From a virus, in IMG/VR virus record IMGVR_UViG_3300020548_000026, positions 1 to 29,823 of that record: a DNA stretch of 29,823 nt; one strand, written 5' to 3'. Below are positions 5,376 through 11,876 of the stretch, one piece after another. Under the pieces are notes generated by a model. It had not been told where the DNA came from and searched no databases. It saw nothing but the letters and a program-made list of their open reading frames with translations. Within the stretch, counting starts at the first letter, position 1. The number at the start of each line of letters is the position of its first letter. The position numbers and the translations under genes were made by a program.

Positions 5376-6166
5376 TGGAAATCCAACTTCTGGATGGAAC
5401 GACGTGGCTCAGGGAGGACCTGCTAGCCGCGATGACCGACGACGATTTCTACTATGGATATCTAGGGAAGGCAGCATTGTCTTCCTCGTCGCTGAAGAAG
5501 ATTAACGACTCTCCGCGTGAGTATGCTCGTTATCTTAAGTATGGGGAGGATGGGGACGTTACTGCACTCGTTGCAGGCAACCTCATCCATACCCTGCTAC
5601 TGGAGCCACACCTAGAGGGCAACTTCGTCCCTGTGGAGTGTGCCTCAAAGAACACTAACATTTGGAAGAATGCGGTGTTGGAGTATGAGGAGACAGGTAA
5701 GAAGCTACTGCTTCGTAAGGACTACGACAACTGCTACTATGTTGTCGATGCCCTGATGAAGAACAACTTCGTACGGGAGGCGTTATCTGACGCTGACTAT
5801 GAGCTCCCAGAGATTGGTCTGCTACACGGGCTACCGTTCCGTGCTAAGGCCGATATCAAGAAGAAGGGTATGCCCTACATCTTTGACCTGAAGACGACAT
5901 CGAACATCGATGACTTTTACTTCAGTGCTAAGAAATATGGATATGCAGCCCAGGCGTACATCTACTGTACGTTGTTTGACGTGCCATACGAGAACTTCAA
6001 GTTCATCGTGGTGGATAAGATAAAGAAGGACATCGGCGTTTTCTCCGTGTCGGAGGACTTCTTTAACAGAGGCAAGCGGTTGGTGGAGAGCGCAGCGAAT
6101 GATTACATTCGTTTCTTCATCAACGGCGAGGACCTCAATCAATATGTGATTTACGGAGAACTTTAA
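5375..6166 (+). CDS. PD-(D/E)XK exonuclease, RecB/Exo VIII-like
   Basis: A 263-residue nuclease of the phage RecB/Exo VIII-like (PDDEXK) group. Visible motifs, in order: a substrate-recognition segment LSSSSLKKINDSPREYARYL (residues 35-54); GNLIHTLLLEP with H72; the metal ligands in FRAKADI (D160) and IFDLKTT (D171, K173); and YAAQAYIYC with Q193, the usual 'QxxxY' element. Such enzymes resect double-stranded ends to give single strands for an annealing protein, here probably the product of 4839, whose stop codon overlaps this start (TAATG). Length and motif order are normal for the family and no key residue is missing. Confidence 0.85.
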   Translation: MEIQLLDGTTWLREDLLAAMTDDDFYYGYLGKAALSSSSLKKINDSPREYARYLKYGEDGDVTALVAGNLIHTLLLEPHLEGNFVPVECASKNTNIWKNAVLEYEETGKKLLLRKDYDNCYYVVDALMKNNFVREALSDADYELPEIGLLHGLPFRAKADIKKKGMPYIFDLKTTSNIDDFYFSAKKYGYAAQAYIYCTLFDVPYENFKFIVVDKIKKDIGVFSVSEDFFNRGKRLVESAANDYIRFFINGEDLNQYVIYGEL

Positions 6167-6178
6167 TTCAATACTGCG

Positions 6179-6460
6179 ATGCAAGACAAAGCAAAACCCA
6201 ACTACTTCGGTAGTACCTGGTACAATGAGTACAAAGGAGAATTCAATGGATACACTCTTTACCTGACCGCTGCTGAACTAGCTGAGGCCGCTCGTTACAT
6301 CAACGAGGAGTCTGGTAAGGTTAAGATTCTAATCAAGCAGGGTCGTGACCCGAAGAAGCCATACAGCGTAATCGAGTCTCCACAAGAGACAGCCGCTCGT
6401 AAGGCTAACGCCGCGGCCAGCAAAGCGCCGATGCCTAGCGCAGACGATTTGCCGTTCTAA
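6179..6460 (+). CDS. Small protein with SSB-like C-terminal tip (93 aa)
   Basis: A 93-residue protein with a beta-type N-terminal domain (residues about 8-65: FGSTWYNEYKGEFNGYTLYL then a KVKILIKQGRDPKKPYSVIE stretch), a low-complexity Ala/Pro/Ser linker and the C-terminal tip PSADDLPF. Bacterial and phage SSB proteins end in the same kind of acidic-hydrophobic tip (DDDIPF), which recruits partner proteins. I infer a compact ssDNA-binding or partner-recruiting protein for the recombination genes just upstream. It is too short for a standard SSB OB fold with all strands, so it may be a divergent or minimal form. The leader is AT-rich with no Shine-Dalgarno sequence. Confidence 0.65.
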   Translation: MQDKAKPNYFGSTWYNEYKGEFNGYTLYLTAAELAEAARYINEESGKVKILIKQGRDPKKPYSVIESPQETAARKANAAASKAPMPSADDLPF

Positions 6461-6855
6461 TGGAGAGAGCAATCGCAGCGTTGCTGTGTTTTGAGTGGGG
6501 TCTTGAGCTGTTAAACGCTCAGCCCCGCTTCTTCACACACACATCGAGGACTGGTAGTATGTCAACACAGATAGTGTTCGGTAAGGTATCAGGTCAGGAC
6601 ATCGAGCTTGACACTATGCCCAACACGGAACACTTCAAGTTCTGCGTCATTGTAATCCCCGAGAAGAAGGGCAACAACGTAGTGCTGGTGGACTCAAACG
6701 AACTGCTCGGTGCTATGCACGACAAGTGGTTCATTGCCGCCAGTAGACTGGCTACTATTATCAAGCGTAAAACCGAAATGGAGTTCACTAATGCATCCGA
6801 TTTATTTTCTAGAAATAGAGGTCTCGTTCAAGAAGGGGAAGCTCAATCATTCTAG
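6460..6855 (+). CDS. Hypothetical protein (131 aa)
   Basis: A 131-residue protein whose start overlaps the previous stop by one base (TAATGG). Residues 1-20 (ERAIAALLCFEWGLELL) are an amphipathic helix and the middle is beta-rich (IVFGKVSGQDIELDTMPN, HFKFCVIVIPEKKGNNVVLV). It ends in EGEAQSF, acidic with a terminal aromatic residue, faintly like the tail of the preceding SSB-like protein. I do not recognise the family. The next gene appears to start 65 bases before this one ends, an unusually long overlap for the block, so the C-terminal 20 residues are overprinted. Confidence 0.65.
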   Translation: MERAIAALLCFEWGLELLNAQPRFFTHTSRTGSMSTQIVFGKVSGQDIELDTMPNTEHFKFCVIVIPEKKGNNVVLVDSNELLGAMHDKWFIAASRLATIIKRKTEMEFTNASDLFSRNRGLVQEGEAQSF

Positions 6856-7030
6856 GAAGGAGTGGGCGGTATCCAAACACGACACACCAGCAGGCATTAT
6901 GATGTACGACAGCAAGACCGCAGACAGTTTACGCGAGCGGTTGTTCGGTTCAAACTATAAGGGAGACAAGTCATTTGTAATCACTAAAGTTTTAGAAAAA
7001 AAGATTGTAGGTTATGCCTCAAATAAATAA
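6791..7030 (+). CDS. Small hypothetical protein (79 aa)
   Basis: The ATG at 6791 (MHPIYFLEIEVSFKKG) is the most plausible start; the frame remains open further upstream, but that part is a shadow of the preceding gene. The protein has the layout of a family of short uncharacterised phage proteins: an N-terminal strand, a helix ending near MMYDSKTADSLRERLF, and a C-terminal strand FVITKVLEKKIVGY. It overlaps the preceding frame by 65 bases and the following one by 17. Nothing suggests an enzyme. Function unknown. Confidence 0.6.
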   Translation: MHPIYFLEIEVSFKKGKLNHSRKEWAVSKHDTPAGIMMYDSKTADSLRERLFGSNYKGDKSFVITKVLEKKIVGYASNK

Positions 7031-7229
7031 CGAAGACGAAGCCCTTGAGATGCTTAGGGTGCTCACCGAGAACATCGGCGTGAGCCAGACGGCAATCGCC
7101 AAGAACCTCAGACTGAGCCGTACGTTGGTTACGAATGTGATAAACAGGAACGCCATCGTCACACCCAAGTTCATCGACAGACTAAACCAATTCGTCGAAC
7201 ACATCAAAATTGAATTATCCTATGAATGA
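7014..7229 (+). CDS. Small helix-turn-helix DNA-binding protein (71 aa)
   Basis: This 71-residue protein is an XRE/Cro-like helix-turn-helix domain: residues about 21-45 read GVSQTAIAKNLRLSRTLVTN VINRN, with the usual 'S.t.iA..l.lSr..v...i' spacing, followed by helices (PKFIDRLNQFVEHI). It has no other domain, so it probably binds DNA as a dimer and could regulate phage or host promoters. It lies inside the replication operon and not next to a divergent promoter, which argues against a lysogeny repressor. It overlaps its left neighbour by 17 bases and its right by 8. Confidence 0.7.
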   Translation: MPQINNEDEALEMLRVLTENIGVSQTAIAKNLRLSRTLVTNVINRNAIVTPKFIDRLNQFVEHIKIELSYE

Positions 7230-7647
7230 GTTTCTATACTGGGACGACCCAGGCGATAGCCAGCAAGTCGTCGACAAGCAAGAGAAGCGCCACCTCGTCG
7301 CTGTGTACGGCACACTGAAGATGGGGCGCGGTAACAACATCTACCTGCGCGACTCAATCTATATGGGAACCGCTCGCACTAAGGAGCCGATGCGTATGTG
7401 TGTGATTTCACTCCCCTACGTAATCAAGGGCTCCTCAGAGAACGGCAAGCACGTCCTACTTGAGTTGTACTACGTTGATGACACCACACTAGCCGCACTC
7501 GACCGATTGGAGGGACACCCAATCTACTACAAGCGCGAGAAGATTACCGTAACGCCTGAGGAGTCAGTGTTCAACAGCGACACAGAAGCCTGGGTATATA
7601 TGGTAGGTGAAGAATACGATAACAACAAATACTACGATGAATTCTAG
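7222..7647 (+). CDS. Gamma-glutamylcyclotransferase-like (AIG2/GGCT fold) protein
   Basis: GGCT-fold enzymes cleave gamma-glutamyl amines or dipeptides to 5-oxoproline. I start at the ATG at 7222 (MNEFLYW), within the preceding stop, giving 141 residues; an in-frame TTG at 7210 is less likely. The family signature YGTLKMGRGN lies at residues 29-38 (Y29-G30-T31-L32 forms the substrate cavity). The expected catalytic glutamate is E97 in LDRLEGHP, in the position of the human GGCT active-site residue. The preceding strand VLLELYYVDD and the following YYKREKI also fit. Why a phage encodes it here, between a helix-turn-helix protein and nucleotide genes, is unclear. Confidence 0.85.
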   Translation: MNEFLYWDDPGDSQQVVDKQEKRHLVAVYGTLKMGRGNNIYLRDSIYMGTARTKEPMRMCVISLPYVIKGSSENGKHVLLELYYVDDTTLAALDRLEGHPIYYKREKITVTPEESVFNSDTEAWVYMVGEEYDNNKYYDEF

Positions 7648-8035
7648 AGATAAGATAACACAGGAAGCAGACCGCGTGAAGGAACTCCTACTAAGGAAGA
7701 ACGCCTCATACGGTGACAGCGCACTCAAGCCAGCTAACGTATTCGCTAAGGGCTCAGCGGTAGATAACCTCTGCTCCCGAATCGACGACAAGCTGATGCG
7801 TATTAAGAACAGAGGGCTCAATGTAGACACAGTGGATACCATTGATGACCTTATCGGCTATTTAATTCTATTAAACATCGCGCTAAAAGATGCAGCAGGA
7901 CATTTTACAGAGGAAAGTCACAAGGTTCAAGAGCATTCTGAGGCCAGAGGAACCACTACATATAGCAGTTGGACAAGTAATCCAACTGATAACATCGCCC
8001 AAGGAGGATACACTTGGCCTGGTATCGAAGATTAG
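7637..8035 (+). CDS. Nmad1/DUF1599-like nucleotide-metabolism protein
   Basis: Residues about 5-85 fit the Nmad1/DUF1599-type domain: KNASYGDSAL, then VDNLCSRIDDKLMRIKNRG and TIDDLIGYLILLNIAL, an all-helical acidic fold related to MazG-type NTP pyrophosphohydrolases. The domain is often encoded by phages near nucleotide-metabolism or base-modification genes, so hydrolysis or handling of a (modified) nucleotide is inferred. The start at ATG 7637 overlaps the previous gene by 11 bases. The remaining C-terminal tail (about 48 residues, Ser/Thr/Gly-rich) is encoded by the same DNA as the beginning of the primase-helicase in another frame, a 146-base overlap. Confidence 0.75.
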   Translation: MNSRDKITQEADRVKELLLRKNASYGDSALKPANVFAKGSAVDNLCSRIDDKLMRIKNRGLNVDTVDTIDDLIGYLILLNIALKDAAGHFTEESHKVQEHSEARGTTTYSSWTSNPTDNIAQGGYTWPGIED

Positions 8036-9731
8036 GAACGGTGAGGACGTAGCCGCCAACAAGAAAAGACTCCCAGTCACTTTGTGGTCTGGGGTTTTTT
8101 CTGAGCGGAACGACGGTTCACTGGTCGAGCATTCAGGTCTTGTAGTCATCGACATCGATGATGTAGACCCCGAGGAGACCAAGAAGGTCCTAACCTTCGA
8201 TGAGTTCACAACCATATGCTACACGTCGCCTAGCGGCCGTGGTGTTAAGGTTGTAATTCAAATCAGCAACCCTGAGCGGCATCGCGACCACTACCGAGCG
8301 TTCGCTAAGTATTACGAGAACAAGTACGGGATTATCATCGACGGCACTAGCGTCAACGAGTCTCGTGCTTCGTTCGACTCATACGACCCAGAGCTAATCT
8401 TCAACCCGAACGCTAAGGTGTTCGGCAATATGATAACCGAGTTCGCAGAGAATCAGGTTGTCAAGACATCCAAGGCTAAGTTTACGGATTACGAGCAGTT
8501 GAACATCGCAGCTCGGATGATTCGTAAGGCTGAGGACGGAGAGAAGCACGCCAAGCTAGTGCGAGCCGCTAGGCTGTGTGGTGGATACATCGCCGCTGGT
8601 ATGATGGAGGAGGACGAGGTAAAACGAATCCTACTTCGTGAGATTGAGCGTCGAGACATCGACTCAGTAGACAACGCTAAGAAGGCTATCGAGGACGGAA
8701 TCGAGATGGGTAAACTTATGCCCATCAAGCAGATGATGGAGGAGCGTAATAAGGTCGAGCGTGAGATGCGAATCAACGACGGCGATATGTCCTTCATCTC
8801 ATCAGACGACGAGGACTTCAGGTGGATTACTGACTTCGCAGAGGGTAGGATTCAGATGGGTCTAGATACTGGAGTCAGTAGGCTCGACGAGCACTTCAGA
8901 TTCAAGCGGAACTTCACCATTATCAACGGACACTCCAACATCGGTAAGACGACGTTCGCTATGTACCTACAGGTAGCATCGGCAATGCGTCACGGATGGA
9001 AGTGGCTTATGTATACGAGCGAGAATAAGACGGCATCACAGAAGATGAAACTTATGACGTTCGCTATGGGAAGGCCAATCAGGGATATGAGTTATCAGGA
9101 ACGTAAGCGTGCGTTCGAGTGGGTGAACGAACACTTCACCTTCATCGACAACAAGTCCGTGTATTCGTTCTCTGATATCCTAATCTTCGCTGAGAAGCTG
9201 ATGAAGAACCAACCGCTTGATGGATTGTTTATCGACCCATACAACTCACTGCGTAGGGACCTCGGTACGAACATCAACCTCGGACCTCACGAGTATGACT
9301 ATGAGGCCACGAGCGAGATGCTCACGTTCTCCAACGCTAAGAACATAGCGGTATGGCTGAACACACACGCAGTCACGGAAGCACAGCGTATGAAGGGGGA
9401 CGATGGATTACCCATCGCACCGTTCGCTGAGCAGACAGAGGGTGGCGGTAAGTTCGTGAACCGTGCCGATGACTTCCTTACTTTCCACAGGAAGATTCAG
9501 CACCCTGAACACGACAGACGTCGAACGGTTGAGTTTCACGTTCGTAAGATTCGTGAGACTGAGACTGGTGGTACTCCCACATCTATAGACGAACCGATTC
9601 TCTTTGAGATGAGCGGTAACGGCTCTACGTTCTACTTAGCGTCAAGCGCTCAGAAGATGTTTGAACCGTTGTCTTTGGAGCCAGTCCAGACTACGATTAT
9701 TCAACTACCTACCCTAGACGACGCATTCTAG
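7890..9731 (+). CDS. Primase-helicase (BT4734/VirE-N-like domain + DnaB-like RecA domain)
   Basis: A 613-residue replication protein. The N-terminal domain (about 1-180) fits the BT4734/BF3469 (VirE N-terminal-like) family: LPVTLWSGVFSER (61-73), the DID motif (88-90) in VVIDIDDVD, and SPSGRGVK (113-120), resembling the acidic and SGxG motifs of archaeo-eukaryotic-type primases. The C-terminal half is a DnaB/RadA-like RecA ATPase: Walker A GHSNIGKT (347-354, K353), Walker B LDGLFIDPYNS (D449), then VWLNTHAVTEA and an ARKIRE-like Arg finger region (HVRKIRETETGG). It would unwind the fork and prime synthesis. The middle (200-300) is a helical linker. It starts inside the 7637 gene; no later in-frame ATG preserves the N-terminal domain. 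Confidence 0.85.
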   Translation: MQQDILQRKVTRFKSILRPEEPLHIAVGQVIQLITSPKEDTLGLVSKIRNGEDVAANKKRLPVTLWSGVFSERNDGSLVEHSGLVVIDIDDVDPEETKKVLTFDEFTTICYTSPSGRGVKVVIQISNPERHRDHYRAFAKYYENKYGIIIDGTSVNESRASFDSYDPELIFNPNAKVFGNMITEFAENQVVKTSKAKFTDYEQLNIAARMIRKAEDGEKHAKLVRAARLCGGYIAAGMMEEDEVKRILLREIERRDIDSVDNAKKAIEDGIEMGKLMPIKQMMEERNKVEREMRINDGDMSFISSDDEDFRWITDFAEGRIQMGLDTGVSRLDEHFRFKRNFTIINGHSNIGKTTFAMYLQVASAMRHGWKWLMYTSENKTASQKMKLMTFAMGRPIRDMSYQERKRAFEWVNEHFTFIDNKSVYSFSDILIFAEKLMKNQPLDGLFIDPYNSLRRDLGTNINLGPHEYDYEATSEMLTFSNAKNIAVWLNTHAVTEAQRMKGDDGLPIAPFAEQTEGGGKFVNRADDFLTFHRKIQHPEHDRRRTVEFHVRKIRETETGGTPTSIDEPILFEMSGNGSTFYLASSAQKMFEPLSLEPVQTTIIQLPTLDDAF

Positions 9732-9745
9732 ATGTACATTTGAGA

Positions 9746-10192
9746 ATGCCACGAAAGAAAACAGGCGCAGTTAGGAGTAAGAAGAAGACTATTGACGGAA
9801 TCACGTTCGCGTCAACACTCGAGTCATATTGCTATACCTCACTCAAATCTAAGGGAATTCAATTTGAATACGAGGGTGAGTCAATAACGCTTCTTCCCTC
9901 CTTCGCCCCTGTTGGACAGTACTATAAGTCTATGCTGAAGAAGAAGGAACTAGTTCACGTAGGTATGAGGAAGCAACTCCCCATCACCTACACGCCAGAC
10001 TTCATCTCCCACAGCAGTAAGTTCTATATTGAAACTAAGGGCTTCGTACCGTCACAGCATACATTCCATATACGATGGAAGCTGTTCTTGAAATGGATGA
10101 CTGATAACAATATGTCCGACTACAAGGTGTTCCTGGTTAAGAATCAGCACCAAGTAGACGAGGCTATAAGTATTATTTCAAATGGACAATAA
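9746..10192 (+). CDS. PD-(D/E)XK endonuclease, DUF1064-like
   Basis: I choose ATG 9746 (MPRKKTGAVRSKKK) over TTG 9740. The 148-residue protein has the layout of DUF1064-like phage nucleases: DGITFASTLESYCY (E26 in the first helix), YTPDF with P84-D85, and FYIETKGF with E96 and K98, which together give E..PD..ExK. The basic N-terminus (KTGAVRSKKKT) would contact DNA. The family is thought to act as structure-specific endonucleases in phage recombination or replication, but no substrate is established here. It follows the primase-helicase after 14 bases and overlaps the next gene by 11. Confidence 0.75.
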   Translation: MPRKKTGAVRSKKKTIDGITFASTLESYCYTSLKSKGIQFEYEGESITLLPSFAPVGQYYKSMLKKKELVHVGMRKQLPITYTPDFISHSSKFYIETKGFVPSQHTFHIRWKLFLKWMTDNNMSDYKVFLVKNQHQVDEAISIISNGQ

Positions 10193-10400
10193 GACACTGT
10201 CGCAGTTCTATTTCTCTACGACCTATCGTATCCAACAGGAGACAACAATTCTTTACGAAGCGTTGCACGACTATGCGGGTAATGCAATCGAGAAAGAAGA
10301 CTTAGTTCGCCATCTTTGCTCCAACTTCACACTAAAGGTGAAGGCAGAGTTAGACGGAATTAAGGCATCCTGCAAGGAACTCAATGAGACGAGTATTTAA
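10182..10400 (+). CDS. Small helical hypothetical protein (72 aa)
   Basis: A 72-residue helical protein between two nuclease-like genes, overlapping the left one by 11 bases and the right one by 17. It has three predicted helices (residues about 5-30, 33-45 and 50-68), two cysteines (CSNF, CKEL) too far apart for a simple zinc site, and no known motif. Its tight coupling to both neighbours suggests a partner or regulator of the nucleases, though that is only positional evidence. Confidence 0.6.
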   Translation: MDNKTLSQFYFSTTYRIQQETTILYEALHDYAGNAIEKEDLVRHLCSNFTLKVKAELDGIKASCKELNETSI

Positions 10401-10797
10401 AGGAGAGAAGGAGCTCTTCAATGCGCTTAAGGAACGGATTATTCCAGACCTTAAGGAGAGCGAATTCGCTATGTCTAAGTATGACTGCTACTCAGAGAAG
10501 CATCAGATGGACATAGAGCTAAAGTGCAGGTACACTCACTACGACAACCTAGTCATAGAGAAGATTAAGTACGAAGCACTGATGGAGCGAGCTAAGGTAT
10601 TCGGCTATAGGCCAGTATACATAAACTCGACTCCTGAGGGGGTATGGGCATTCAGACTCGACGAGATACCAGAGCCATCCTGGTCTAAGAGAGGTATGCC
10701 AAAGACGACTGAATTCCGAAACAAGAACTTTGTATCGAAGGATGTCGGTTACTACGATTTGTCACTTGGAGTGGACATTTCTGACTTGCTTGATTAG
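10384..10797 (+). CDS. Putative PD-(D/E)XK nuclease (137 aa)
   Basis: A 137-residue protein whose first half looks like a minimal restriction-type nuclease core: helix KELFNALKERIIPDL (9-23), then YDCYSEKHQMDIELKCR with D43, E45 and K47 as a candidate D..ExK metal site, followed by a helix (IEKIKYEALMERAKVFG) and a strand YRPVYINS, GVWAFRLD. That order matches Holliday-junction-resolvase or Vsr-type folds, but the similarity is by pattern only. It is the last gene before the terminator at 10828-10852. The C-terminal part (TTEFRNKNFV) is basic. Confidence 0.6.
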   Translation: MRRVFKGEKELFNALKERIIPDLKESEFAMSKYDCYSEKHQMDIELKCRYTHYDNLVIEKIKYEALMERAKVFGYRPVYINSTPEGVWAFRLDEIPEPSWSKRGMPKTTEFRNKNFVSKDVGYYDLSLGVDISDLLD

Positions 10798-10827
10798 GAT
10801 ATAGATATATATATTCGCACTCCTTTT

Positions 10828-10852
10828 GGGTCACTTCGTGTGGCCCTTTTTT
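10828..10852 (+). terminator. Rho-independent terminator
   Basis: GGGTCAC (10828-10834) pairs with GTGGCCC (10840-10846) around the loop TTCGT, with one G-T wobble pair, followed at once by six T residues (10847-10852). It lies in the 78-base gap between 10797 and 10876 and separates the replication genes from the ribonucleotide reductase operon. Since no strong promoter is visible between it and the reductase gene, partial read-through is likely. Confidence 0.85.
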
Positions 10853-10875
10853 GTCTAACATAAAAACCAGAGGCT

Positions 10876-11865
10876 ATGCTATTTGAAGAACGCATCCCCT
10901 ACAAACCATTCGAATATCCAATATATTACACCGAGGGCTGGCTCAAGCAGGCTCAGGCTTTCTGGCTCCATACGGAGATATCAATGCAGAACGACGTGAA
11001 GGATTTCCGCGAGAATCTTAGTGATAGTGAACGCAATCTCGTGGGCAATATCCTATTAGGCTTCGCGCAGACGGAGACAGCCGTTGGAGACTACTGGACG
11101 ACGATGGTAACAAGATGGTTCCCCAAGCACGAGATTAAGCAGATGGCTATGATGTTCGGCTCACAGGAGACAATCCACGCCGCAGCATACAGCTACCTGA
11201 ACGAAACACTCGGTCTTGAGGACTTTGAAGCGTTCCTTCACGAGCCTTCAACTGCCGCTCGCTTTGAGAATCTCGTCAACACTAAGGCAGGATACGACCA
11301 CCACATCCTTAAGATTAGCCCAAAAGCTCGTCAGGATGTAGCTCGTTCCATTGCCGTGTTCTCTGCGTTCGCTGAAGGTGTAGCCCTGTACTCTTCGTTC
11401 GCTGTACTATACTCGTTCCAAATGCGTAATCTCCTCAAGGGAATAGGTCAACAGATGAAATGGTCAGTTCGCGACGAGTCTCTGCACTCTAAGATGGGCT
11501 GTGCACTGTTCAACCACCTATGTGAGGAGCATCCAGAAATTCGCGTTGCTGTACGTAAGCAAATCGAAGATGCGGCTCGCGTAGCCGTAGATATGGAGAT
11601 TAACTTCATTGATAAGATGTTCGAGATGGGAGACCTTGAGAATCTGAAATCGGACGACCTTAAGGAGTTCATCAAGAAAAGAGCTAACGAAAAGTTGCAA
11701 GAGTTGGGATACGAAAGTATCTTTGAGTATGACAACGCTAAGGCTTCAGAGCTTGATTGGTTCTATCACCTCACTGGTGGTCACACTCATACTGACTTCT
11801 TTGCTATCCGTCCTACTGACTACTCAAAGGCCAACGAAGGCGAAGACTTTGAGGATATTTGGTAA
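10876..11865 (+). CDS. nrdB: Class I ribonucleotide reductase, beta (R2) subunit
   Basis: The beta subunit holds the dimetal cofactor that starts the radical chemistry making dNTPs from NDPs. All six metal ligands are visible in the expected order: E67 (QTETAV), E98 and H101 (SQETIHAAAY), E167 (FAEGVALY), E201 and H204 (RDESLHSK). Y105, four residues after H101, stands where the radical tyrosine of class Ia enzymes is. The first ligand is Glu, not the usual Asp, which recalls class Ic/Id enzymes. At 329 residues it has no N-terminal ATP-cone. The C-terminus (GEDFEDIW) is the acidic tail that docks to the alpha subunit. It heads an operon with 11877 and alpha. Confidence 0.95.
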   Translation: MLFEERIPYKPFEYPIYYTEGWLKQAQAFWLHTEISMQNDVKDFRENLSDSERNLVGNILLGFAQTETAVGDYWTTMVTRWFPKHEIKQMAMMFGSQETIHAAAYSYLNETLGLEDFEAFLHEPSTAARFENLVNTKAGYDHHILKISPKARQDVARSIAVFSAFAEGVALYSSFAVLYSFQMRNLLKGIGQQMKWSVRDESLHSKMGCALFNHLCEEHPEIRVAVRKQIEDAARVAVDMEINFIDKMFEMGDLENLKSDDLKEFIKKRANEKLQELGYESIFEYDNAKASELDWFYHLTGGHTHTDFFAIRPTDYSKANEGEDFEDIW

Positions 11866-11876
11866 AAATTAAATTT

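Noticed and set aside
7014-7229. Lysogeny repressor
   Set aside because: The HTH protein lies inside a replication operon, lacks a peptidase or oligomerisation domain, and no divergent promoter or integrase is present.
10785-10817. Promoter-like CTTG-N21-TATATTCG before the reductase operon
   Set aside because: One mismatch in each box, and transcription would start only a few bases before the terminator at 10828-10852, so it would be cut off at once. Read-through from upstream seems simpler.
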